From Paenibacillus lemnae (lineage in GTDB: Bacteria > Bacillota > Bacilli > Paenibacillales > Paenibacillaceae), in assembly GCF_012933385.1 (NCBI RefSeq), contig NZ_JABBPN010000001.1, positions 124,001 to 188,000 on the forward strand: a stretch of 64,000 nt of DNA, read 5' to 3'. The notes under the pieces were generated by a model. That model was not told the DNA's origin and did no database searches. It saw nothing but the letters and a program-made list of their open reading frames with translations. Each line of letters opens with the position of its first letter. The stretch's first letter is position 1. Positions 53,697-60,525 of the stretch are shown here, piece by piece. Made by a program: the position numbers and the translations under genes.

Positions 53697-54134
53697 ATGA
53701 CGAAAGACGAGATCGAGTTAATATTAAAGTCGTTACTTGATAAAGAAGATATAGAATATAACCCGCCTTCAATAAATGACTGGAGGGAACTGGAAAGAAA
53801 GTTTTCATGTGTGATTGGTGAAGATTTTAAGTTGTTTATTGACTTAATGTCAAAGTACTCATTTCCAGGGGATATTCTAAACGTCTCTACTGGTTTAACA
53901 AATAGTAATGATACGATTAGTTTTACTTACGACTTCGAGATGAACCAGGGCGGAAAATGGAAACCTGAAATGATCCCATTTTACTCGATAGGTAATGGTG
54001 ATTACTTTTGCTTAAATTCAATCGAGTCGCCAGATTCACCAGTATATTATTATTACCATGAAGACTTTTATTTTGAAGAGTATACCGAGAATTTCGCGTT
54101 ATGGATTAAAGCGCTCCCTGAGTTTTTATCTTAA
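53697..54134 (+). CDS. SMI1/KNR4 (SUKH) family immunity protein
   Basis: A 145-residue SUKH-fold protein: PPSINDWRELERKFSCVIGEDFKLFIDLMSKYSFPGDIL, FYSIGNGDYFCLNS and SPVYYYYHEDFYFEEYTENFALWIKALPEFL. SUKH proteins neutralise many nuclease-type polymorphic toxins. It starts 9 nt after the HNH-like tip, so it is presumed specific to it. GGGGGAG lies before the ATG. Confidence 0.85.
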   Translation: MTKDEIELILKSLLDKEDIEYNPPSINDWRELERKFSCVIGEDFKLFIDLMSKYSFPGDILNVSTGLTNSNDTISFTYDFEMNQGGKWKPEMIPFYSIGNGDYFCLNSIESPDSPVYYYYHEDFYFEEYTENFALWIKALPEFLS

Positions 54135-54137
54135 ATC

Positions 54138-54177
54138 GAGATAATCTTGACTGGCTCTGCCTTTCGAGGTTTATCTC
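54138..54177 (+). terminator. Cassette hairpin a
   Basis: GAGATAATCTTGA and TCGAGGTTTATCTC pair around CTGGCTCTGCCTT. It shares the TTGACTGGCT/TTGATTGGCT loop block with hairpins at 54752, 55904 and 57377. No strong T run. Confidence 0.55.
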
Positions 54178-54283
54178 TTAACCCAATGACATACCTGGGG
54201 ACCACACACCGCACATTATATAGGTTTAAGAGAAGCGAAACTATATATCCTGTATTATTTAATAAGTAAGTGGGGTGGAGAGT

Positions 54284-54745
54284 ATGGATGTTGAATCGGA
54301 ATTAAAGAAAATCTACACAAATAGACTATTACAATCTCAACAAGAAATATCCTCATTTGAAGAAGCATTAGTTAATCTCATTGGTTTAGAGGATAAATCA
54401 GTTATTACAGGATTATGTATGGGATTTGATGATGATACTGAACAATATGAAATAATGTTCGGATTAGTACATGGCATAGAGCATCTCTATAAAGATAATA
54501 TTGAAGAGGGGTTACATTTAATCGCTTTAGCTATCCCACGTGTTATTGATAGGGCAAGAGAATGGATAGAAGTTTTACATTACAGAATTTTAAATCATGA
54601 ACAAGTAAGAAGAATATACGGTAGTGTACTATCTAAGCTAGATGTCACAACAAAAGAGATAATAATAAACTCATTAAGAGACATAAAAAGTGAAGACCCA
54701 AATATGTTTAGCGATTCTGTAGATGAAGTATTAAAATCAATATAA
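54284..54745 (+). CDS. Orphan Imm30-like immunity protein
   Basis: A 153-residue helical protein, LKKIYTNRLLQSQQEISSFEEALVNLIGLEDKSVITGLCMGFDDDTEQYEIMFGLVHGIE. The opening resembles the Imm30 immunity family. No toxin tip lies directly upstream, so it is an orphan antitoxin that could protect against siblings carrying the matching tip. ATG 54284 has GGGGTGGAG three nt upstream; GTG 54275 is alternative. Confidence 0.7.
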   Translation: MDVESELKKIYTNRLLQSQQEISSFEEALVNLIGLEDKSVITGLCMGFDDDTEQYEIMFGLVHGIEHLYKDNIEEGLHLIALAIPRVIDRAREWIEVLHYRILNHEQVRRIYGSVLSKLDVTTKEIIINSLRDIKSEDPNMFSDSVDEVLKSI

Positions 54746-54751
54746 AAAAAC

Positions 54752-54790
54752 CACCTTAATTGGCTAAAGACCTTTTAAGGTGTTTTTTTT
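54752..54790 (+). terminator. Cassette hairpin b
   Basis: CACCTTAA and TTAAGGTG are exact arms with TTGGCTAAAGACCTT inside, then eight T. Confidence 0.88.
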
Positions 54791-54877
54791 AGAGTCTGTA
54801 AAACAGAATGTGTAAACTCCCGAAACAATTTGCGAAGGAAAAATCAGGCTGAATTATGGTCATTTTCTTCCTAAAAA

Positions 54878-55366
54878 GAGCCTGGGGCTCAGCATGAACC
54901 GCTTCGCGTATGTAAATAGTAATCCGGTGACGTTCGTGGACCCGCTGGGGCTGGATGCGATCCAGGCGAGGAAGACTCAGGGTACGGAACAAGTCGTAAA
55001 AGAGTATGATGTGGTTTCTTATCGTCCTGCAAATGGAAAGCATGGTCTTGAAAATCATCATGGAGTAATGAATGAGTGGGCAAAACAAAACATTCTAGGA
55101 TATAAGGAAGAGGTGGGTAAGTCACCGACAGTGGCTCTTTCAGATAGGAATAATGGTGGGATGCACGAAGAAACTAAAAAGGTTATAGAGAATGGCTGCG
55201 GGAGAGAACAGGTAGACCTGTAGGAGCGAAAGTTGATTGGAAAAATGTTAGCCCTAAAGAGATACAAAAATTATCAGAAGATATGTTTGATGCTGCAAAG
55301 GTTCCGGAAATAATCAGGAAAGAATATTACAGACAATTAAGTAATTTTTTATATTCACTCGACTAA
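54878..55366 (+). pseudogene. Displaced Rhs tip 2, HNH-like, frameshifted
   Basis: Starts inside the Rhs core at the same point as tip 3 (GAGCCTGGGGCTCAGC), then NRFAYVNSNPVTFVDPLGLDAIQARK and a new tip: VVSYRPANGKHGLENHHGVMNEWAKQN...PTVALS. The ENHH motif suggests an HNH-like nuclease. At about 55186 one base seems lost: the frame ends at 55222, but the next frame continues EWLRERTGRPVGAKVDWKNVSPKEIQKLSEDMFDAAKVP...QLSNFLYSLD to 55366, a normal C-terminus. With no start site and a frameshift it is silent. Confidence 0.75.
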
Positions 55367-55382
55367 TAATTAGGAGGATATT

Positions 55383-55889
55383 ATGAATATAAGAGAGATT
55401 CTTCAAAAAATAAACAAAACACAATACTGTAATGTTTACCCGCCTCAAGGACCTCCAGAAAATATTGAAAAGGGTGCCATTCTTCCGAAAGACTTAGTTG
55501 AATTTTATACGATCTGTGGAGGAGTGGAATTGTTTACTAATGCAGACTTTGGTGTATCTATCGTTACTCCGGATAAATTTGTGCTAGCAAACCCTATAAT
55601 TGTAGGGGGAAAATGCGAATACGATATTTCCTCACATTGGTACATTTTAGGTGACCTAGGTAGTGGCAATTATTTATCGATTGATTTACATCCTGACAGG
55701 TTAGGAAAATGCTACGATAGTCACTGGGATTCCCATGGCGTAGTAGGAAGCAGTACAGTTGTGGCAATTTCATTTACTGACTTGTTAAATAGAATATTAG
55801 TAAGTAAAGGCGAAGGTGAAAGCTGGTATTGGTATAGAGATGATTTTGAATCACTAGGAGATGCTTATGATGGAATAGAAATAGAATAG
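55383..55889 (+). CDS. SUKH-like immunity protein for tip 2
   Basis: A 168-residue cytosolic protein: AILPKDLVEFYTICGGVELF, SIVTPDKFVLANP, HWYILGDLGSGNYLSIDLHPDRLGKCYDSHWDSHG. The L-P-x-DLxxFYxxCGG opening is typical of SMI1/KNR4/SUKH proteins. AGGAGG precedes ATG 55383. It follows the frameshifted tip by 16 nt and is intact although its toxin is broken. Confidence 0.82.
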   Translation: MNIREILQKINKTQYCNVYPPQGPPENIEKGAILPKDLVEFYTICGGVELFTNADFGVSIVTPDKFVLANPIIVGGKCEYDISSHWYILGDLGSGNYLSIDLHPDRLGKCYDSHWDSHGVVGSSTVVAISFTDLLNRILVSKGEGESWYWYRDDFESLGDAYDGIEIE

Positions 55890-55903
55890 ATTTAATACTT
55901 GTT

Positions 55904-55940
55904 ACCTTGATTGGCTCACAGCTTTTCAAGGTTTTTATTT
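55904..55940 (+). terminator. Cassette hairpin c
   Basis: ACCTTGA and TCAAGGT enclose TTGGCTCACAGCTTT, followed by TTTTATTT. Confidence 0.8.
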
Positions 55941-56076
55941 AATTCACTCGACTTTCGCAGCTTAAATTACCAAACAAATTCTTGATATACTAAATGAGTT
56001 GTTAAAACAGAATGTATAAATAAATAGAATAATTTGTAAATAGAGAATCAGGTTACGGTCATTCTCCCCCTCAAAA

Positions 56077-56554
56077 GAGCCTGGGTCTCAGCATGAACCG
56101 CTTCGCGTATGTGAACGGCAATCCGGTGACGTTTGTAGACCCGCTGGGGCTGGATGCGATCCAGGCGAGGAAGAGCGGGGGGATGGGGAGTTCCGGGGCA
56201 GACAATATAGCAAAGTATCCGAAACTTAAAGAAGATCTGAAAAATGAAGAATTTACTTCTTTATTTAAAGATAGTTCGCTTCATCCCGAGGTAGTATCAA
56301 AATCGGTACCTATAATTCCAGGAAATCAGTTAAAAGATGTGAATGTGATACAAGCATTAACAGAGCGTGGAAGTTCGATGTGTGATTGGGCAAAAATGGA
56401 GTCGCCTACTTACAGTAGCCCTTATGGGAATTTTAAATTTCACTTTTATCAAAATTTAAAGACTGGAGAAGTCAGTCCTTTTGATAATAAAATGAAAATG
56501 AACGGGGTCGATAAATCTTATATTTATCCGGAACAAATGTATCCTAAAGGTTAA
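56077..56554 (+). CDS. Displaced Rhs tip 3, unknown toxin domain
   Basis: Begins at the same core point as tip 2 (GAGCCTGGG), codes NRFAYVNGNPVTFVDPLGLDAIQARKSGGMG and then ~120 residues not recognised: KYPKLKEDLKNEEFTSLFKDSS..., NVIQALTERGSSMCDWAKMESPTYSSPYGNFKFHFYQNLKTGEVSPFDNKMKMNG. The internal ATG 56093 is the first Met of the core piece and has no obvious ribosome binding site, so this is a silent cassette. A perfect 14-bp hairpin and an immunity candidate follow. Confidence 0.65.
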
Positions 56555-56556
56555 AA

Positions 56557-56600
56557 TTTAAAGAGAGTTGGGCAAATTAGCTTGCTCAACTCTCTTTAAA
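56557..56600. repeat. Perfect hairpin between tip 3 and its immunity gene
   Basis: TTTAAAGAGAGTTG and CAACTCTCTTTAAA are perfect 14-bp arms, with GGCAA/TTGCT pairing inside. There is no T run, so it could stop or slow transcription or stabilise mRNA. Confidence 0.75.
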
Positions 56601-56616
56601 CAAGGGAGAGGATCAC

Positions 56617-57300
56617 TTGAGAGTTGAATGCTTGAAAAGAAAAATAAATGATAAACTTTACGATTCTATAACTTTGAATAAGAGTTATATTGTTTTATCA
56701 ATTGAAGTTTATGATATGAAGAATTCTAATTTTGCCCAATCGGTAGGTAACCACATTTTATATAGAATAGAAAATGATAATGGAAGTGTTGTACCGTATC
56801 CTTCTGCATTATTTCAAGTGAAATCCGGAAAATTATCAAAGGGATGGGCAGCAATTCAAAGTCATGAATGCTTTCAATTAATTCCCGAGAGTTGGACTAT
56901 TGATGGTTTTTGGGAAAAATATTATAACGATGATAATAAAACATTAGAGTTATACAAAAAAGAAAAACAAAGTATTTTTCTAGAAGAATTAACAACAAAT
57001 GAAATTATTAATATTATTATGCGAAATGAGGATTCAATGGATAAAGAAACAATTTTGTATGCACTAATAAATCATAAAGATGAACGCTTTATAGATACTA
57101 TACTTGAGTACTCAAGAAAATCTCTACAAAATGATATCCATTACTATTCATCAATTGAGGTTTCACACTCATTGGTTTTAGCGTTTATTTATCTAAGTAA
57201 ATTTAATAGCTCTAAAGTAGAAGACTATTTTATCGAATATTTATCGGAGCCTGCCCTAAAAAAGCAACTAACAGATATAGTTAATAGTTATTTCACATAA
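56617..57300 (+). CDS. Candidate immunity protein for tip 3
   Basis: A 227-residue AT-rich-coded cytosolic protein. The N-terminal half looks beta-rich (SITLNKSYIVLSIEVYDMKNSN, GNHILYRIENDNGSVVPYPSALFQV); the C-terminal half is helical (EIINIIMRNEDSMDKETILYALINHKDERFIDTILEYSR). No family recognised. TTG 56617 has GGGAGAGGA. Only its position after tip 3 suggests an immunity role. Confidence 0.65.
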   Translation: MRVECLKRKINDKLYDSITLNKSYIVLSIEVYDMKNSNFAQSVGNHILYRIENDNGSVVPYPSALFQVKSGKLSKGWAAIQSHECFQLIPESWTIDGFWEKYYNDDNKTLELYKKEKQSIFLEELTTNEIINIIMRNEDSMDKETILYALINHKDERFIDTILEYSRKSLQNDIHYYSSIEVSHSLVLAFIYLSKFNSSKVEDYFIEYLSEPALKKQLTDIVNSYFT

Positions 57301-57376
57301 TGCATTTAAACAGGGCCTTTGAATACTCACAATCAATATTATTGATTCATTTAAACAAGTTAATTATGGGTCAGTT

Positions 57377-57419
57377 ACCTCCATGATTGGCTTCATGTCG
57401 TTCTAGGTTTCTTTTTTTA
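57377..57419 (+). terminator. Cassette hairpin d
   Basis: ACCTCCATGATTGGCTTCATG... and a TAGGT right arm, then TTTCTTTTTTT. The ATTGGCTTC loop resembles cassette hairpins a to c. Confidence 0.6.
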
Positions 57420-57477
57420 GTGGGGGCTAAAGTGACTTTTTCCCTGATGCAGCTGCAATTATAAAAGAAAAATACTG

Positions 57478-58080
57478 AAGCATGAGGGCAGCACCCGCCA
57501 GCCGTTCGCCTACAACGGCCGCGACGGTGTACAGACCGACGTAAACGGCCTGTACTACATGCGCGCCCGCTACTATAACCCGGACATCAAGCGGTTTATG
57601 AACCGCGATGTGCTGCGTGGAGATCTGAGCCAGGGGCTCAGCATGAACCGCTTCGCGTATGTGAACGGCAATCCGGTGACGTTCGTAGACCCGCTGGGGC
57701 TGGATGCGATCCAGGCGAGGAAGAGCGGGGGGATGGGTGATGGTGCTCATAAATCTAGCTCACTGAAATTGAATTTACAGTTGTTTGGTGGTGGAAGAGG
57801 GAAAAACAATCTCAAGCCTGACCTTGATGCGATTGGTGACCACATTGTCTATAAGCGAGATTTTGTTACTGGAAATATAACAAATTATGAGACGTTTAAA
57901 CTTCAGACAAATCCTAGAAATCCAAATCCGTTTGAATTTGATAAACGTTTTGATGGAGTTGGTGGAAGTCACTATGATAAATCAACAGGGCAAGAGATCC
58001 CAACCCCTCATGTCCATGAGGCGATAAATCCTGGAGGCGCTAGGATACCCTACCCTAACGAAATACCAAAAAGGAGATGA
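57478..58080 (+). CDS. Displaced Rhs tip 4, polymorphic toxin type 24
   Basis: A longer core piece: homology to the main Rhs gene begins at GAAGCATGAGGGCAGC (57477), with KHEGSTRQPFAYNGRDGVQTDVNGLYYMRARYYNPDIKRFMNRD... The tip reads LKLNLQLFGGGRGKNNLKPDLDAIGDHIVYKRDFVTGNITNYETFK ... RFDGVGGSHYDKSTGQEIPTPHVHEAINPGGARIP, which matches polymorphic toxin type 24. It has no start of its own (first Met 57559). The Imm53-like gene follows 4 nt later. Confidence 0.75.
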   Translation, partial: KHEGSTRQPFAYNGRDGVQTDVNGLYYMRARYYNPDIKRFMNRDVLRGDLSQGLSMNRFAYVNGNPVTFVDPLGLDAIQARKSGGMGDGAHKSSSLKLNLQLFGGGRGKNNLKPDLDAIGDHIVYKRDFVTGNITNYETFKLQTNPRNPNPFEFDKRFDGVGGSHYDKSTGQEIPTPHVHEAINPGGARIPYPNEIPKRR

Positions 58081-58084
58081 GAGA

Positions 58085-58384
58085 TTGGACGTAATGAAAT
58101 GGATAGAAGATTGGTTTTCTGAAAATTGTGACGGTAATTGGGAACATTCACAGGGGATTAAGATATCAACACTCGATAATCCAGGATGGTCAGTTTCAAT
58201 TAATTTAGAAGGAACTTCATTAGAATCAGAGACGTTTACACCAGTAATAATTGAACGCAGTGAAACAGATTGGGTTCAATGTAATATTCAAGAAATGACA
58301 TTTAAAGGATATGGTGGCATTCATAATTTAAATGAGTTGCTAATTATTTTCAGGCAGTGGACAGAGTCCTTAGAAATAAGTTAA
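58085..58384 (+). CDS. Imm53-family immunity protein
   Basis: A 99-residue protein: MKWIEDWFSENCDGNWEHSQGIKISTLDNPGWSVSINLEGT, FKGYGGIHNLNELLIIFRQWTE. WxxDWxxxxCDGDWEH and TLDNPGWxVxI are the Imm53 hallmarks. TTG 58085 is preferred (AAGGAG 8 nt upstream); ATG 58094 is internal. Cognate to tip 4. Confidence 0.85.
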   Translation: MDVMKWIEDWFSENCDGNWEHSQGIKISTLDNPGWSVSINLEGTSLESETFTPVIIERSETDWVQCNIQEMTFKGYGGIHNLNELLIIFRQWTESLEIS

Positions 58385-58390
58385 TACATT

Positions 58391-58436
58391 TGGCCACAGT
58401 AGAGGTGCGTTTGTACTTACTGTGGTCGTTTTTTAT
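58391..58436 (+). terminator. Terminator after Imm53-like gene
   Basis: GGCCACAGTA pairs with TACTGTGGTC across a ~17-nt loop, then TTTTTT. Confidence 0.8.
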
Positions 58437-58473
58437 TAGTAGGTGTCTCAATTAAAAAAAGATAAAGCCAAGA

Positions 58474-59090
58474 GACCACCCGGTATGTCGTCAATCCGCA
58501 TGCGGAGTACAGCCAGCTGCTGCTGGAGACCGATGAGGCGGGCAGCGTGAGCGCCGCCTATGTCTACGGCCTCGGCCTGATCGGCCGCGAGAGCGCAGAC
58601 GGGCGCTACCACAGCTACCATTACGACCTGCGCGGCAGTACAACCCTGCTCACAGACGAAGAAGGCAGCGTCACCGACCGCTACAGCTATGGCGCCTTCG
58701 GCGAGCTGGTGAAGCACGAGGGCAGGACCCGCCAGCCGTTCGCCTACAACGGCCGCGACGGTGTACAGACCCGACGTAAACGGCCTGTACTACATGCGCG
58801 CCCGCTACTATAACCCGGACATCAAGCGGTTTATGAACCGCGATGTGCTGCGTGGAGATCTGAGCCTGGGGCTCAGCATGAACCGCTTCGCATATGTGAA
58901 CGGCAATCCGGTGACGTTCGTAGACCCGCTGGGGCTGGATGCGATCCAGGCGAGGAAGAGCGGGGGGATGGGTGATGGATTAGTAGGTAGAGGCTATACA
59001 CCAGTGCCTGGAGAAAGAACACATCCAAGCCTGAATTTCAAGAAGCATCCTTCGCCGCCAGAGCAAAGGATGCTTCTTTTTTACGTGCGT
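58474..59090 (+). pseudogene. Displaced Rhs tip 5, frameshifted and cut short
   Basis: The longest core copy, from TTRYVVNPHAEYSQLLLE through YMRARYYNPDIK...GGMG. An extra C in CAGACCCGACG (58770-58772; the intact gene has CAGACCGACG) shifts the frame. After the core only ~15 residues of a tip remain (DGLVGRGYTPVPGERTH), then the DNA enters a hairpin, GAAGCATCCTT...AAGGATGCTTC with TTTTTT (about 59043-59082), that resembles the mqo terminator. No immunity gene is left. Confidence 0.78.
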
Positions 59091-59101
59091 GTGGAATTGT
59101 A

Positions 59102-59311
59102 TTACATCTTCGCCTTAAAGTGCACAACCGCGGTGTAAAGCACCTTACTCCGATTTGGATCGAACACGGTCTGATGCTGCACGGCTGAGACATCCAGGAG
59201 CAGCGCTTTGTTGTTCTCGATCTGGCTGTCGATCTGCTGCTCCAGTGACTTCAGGTCATACGACTGGAAAAATTCCACCTTGTTTTCGATACGGCTGAGT
59301 GAAAAATCCAT
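59102..59311 (-). CDS. DUF2536 family protein (YrzA-like)
   Basis: A 69-residue cytosolic protein: LSRIENKVEFFQSYDLKSLEQQIDSQIENNKALLLDVSAVQHQTVFD...YTAVVHFKAK. The pattern KVEFFxxxxLKxLExxIxxQIExNKAxxLxVxxVxHQ and ending VVHFKAK are those of YrzA/DUF2536 in Bacilli. Function unknown. AGGAGAG lies upstream of the start at 59311. Its 3' end overlaps the frame running out of Rhs tip 5. Confidence 0.85.
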   Translation of the reverse strand: MDFSLSRIENKVEFFQSYDLKSLEQQIDSQIENNKALLLDVSAVQHQTVFDPNRSKVLYTAVVHFKAKM

Positions 59312-59341
59312 TCTGATTCTCTCCTGTCCTTGAAAATGGCG

Positions 59342-59617
59342 CTACACCGGATAGACAGTCTGGTGATCGGCTGTAATGGTGAATCTGCCCTCGTCCTCCG
59401 CAAATGTAACATTGCCCTCAGAAGAATAATACCAGGTTTTGAGATGATCCTGCTCCACATGAAAGATATTCAGTTCATCCCGGAACTGCAGCAGGATATC
59501 AGCGTCTTCAGCGCCGATGGGGAAAGAGATACTCCAATGTTCTCCGTCCTCCATAATCTCATACTCCGTCGTCTCATAGAACAGCCGGCTGCCCACAGCA
59601 TGTCGAACGTACAGCAT
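59342..59617 (-). CDS. Small protein of unknown function, coupled to pirin
   Basis: A 91-residue, acidic, mostly beta product: MLYVRHAVGSRLFYETTEYEIMEDGEHWSISFP, DILLQFRDELNIFHVEQDHLKTWYYSSEGNVTF. No family recognised. The ATG overlaps the pirin stop by one base (TGATG) and has AGGAGGTG seven nt upstream, so it is the second gene of the pirin operon. Confidence 0.75.
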   Translation of the reverse strand: MLYVRHAVGSRLFYETTEYEIMEDGEHWSISFPIGAEDADILLQFRDELNIFHVEQDHLKTWYYSSEGNVTFAEDEGRFTITADHQTVYPV

Positions 59618-60330
59618 CAGTCTTCACCTCCTGGAAGATCGATCAGAAGGAAGAAAGCATCCTGCTTGGCCTTCAGGGTCAGCTCATGAAGGTCAGTGAT
59701 TCTGACCTCATCCCGCTGCGCAAGCGTCACCTCGTTCTGGATCAGAACCTCGCCTTCAATAAGGAAAACATAGATTCTCCGACCTTCCTGCTGGTGGAAC
59801 TGAAGCTCATTTCCAGCGTCAAGTCTGGATAAATAAAGCGTAACGTCCTGATGAATCAGCGCCGCCTGTTCTCCGGGGTGGCTGGAGAGGACAGGGTGTA
59901 GTGCATTCTTCAGCTGCTGGTCATCAAACGAACTTTCCTCATAAGAGGGGGGCAGCTGTTTTTGGTCAGGAATAAACCATAATTGCAAAATATGCGCTTC
60001 CTCATCCTGTGATGGATTAAACTCTGAATGGAGAATGCCTGTACCGGCGGTCATGCGCTGAATCTGGCCGTACCGCAGGATTCCCACATTGTCCAGACTG
60101 TCTTCATGCTTGAGCTGTCCTTTGAGAACGATCGAGACGACTTCAGCTTCGCGGTGTGGATGAATGCCAAAGCCCTTGCCTGGCTGAATAATATCGTCAT
60201 TGAGTACCCGCAGCGGGCCGAAGCGGATATTCTCGGGATCGTAATAAGGGCCGAAGGAAAAGCTGAAATGGCTCTCCAGCCAGTCGCTTTTAGCTGCATA
60301 TCGGTCATGGGCAGGTTTAACCTGGATCAT
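59617..60330 (-). CDS. Pirin family protein (quercetin 2,3-dioxygenase-like)
   Basis: A 237-residue bicupin. The first cupin holds GFGIHPHREAEVVSIVLKGQLKHEDSL with His-x-His and the later Glu of the metal site, and RMTAGTGILHSEFNPS supplies another His. Bacterial pirins such as YhhW oxidise quercetin or sense redox through Fe. GAGAGGAGA precedes the ATG at 60330. A palindromic operator overlies its promoter. Confidence 0.92.
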   Translation of the reverse strand: MIQVKPAHDRYAAKSDWLESHFSFSFGPYYDPENIRFGPLRVLNDDIIQPGKGFGIHPHREAEVVSIVLKGQLKHEDSLDNVGILRYGQIQRMTAGTGILHSEFNPSQDEEAHILQLWFIPDQKQLPPSYEESSFDDQQLKNALHPVLSSHPGEQAALIHQDVTLYLSRLDAGNELQFHQQEGRRIYVFLIEGEVLIQNEVTLAQRDEVRITDLHELTLKAKQDAFFLLIDLPGGED

Positions 60331-60368
60331 ATGAAAGTCTCCTCTCGAATTTGGACGTTCTTTGGTTG

Positions 60369-60388
60369 ATATCTTTAATTAAAGATAT
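60369..60388. promoter_or_regulatory. 20-bp perfect palindrome, MhqR/MarR-like operator
   Basis: ATATCTTTAATTAAAGATAT at 60369-60388. It resembles the MhqR consensus (TATCTCGAATTCGAGATA) at 14 of 18 positions. On the minus strand a promoter TTGGTA - 18 nt - TATAAT precedes it, with the TATAAT (about 60387-60392) touching the palindrome, so a bound repressor would block pirin transcription. Confidence 0.65.
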
Positions 60389-60525
60389 TATACAGTAATG
60401 ACGGGGCATTTACCAATTTTCCTGCCGTCACGCTACCTTGATACGTTCAGGTCTTCAAGCGAAAGCGGATACACGGTATGCAAGCTGTGATATTATAGGG
60501 GACAGGTATTTTGAAAGGGGAACTT

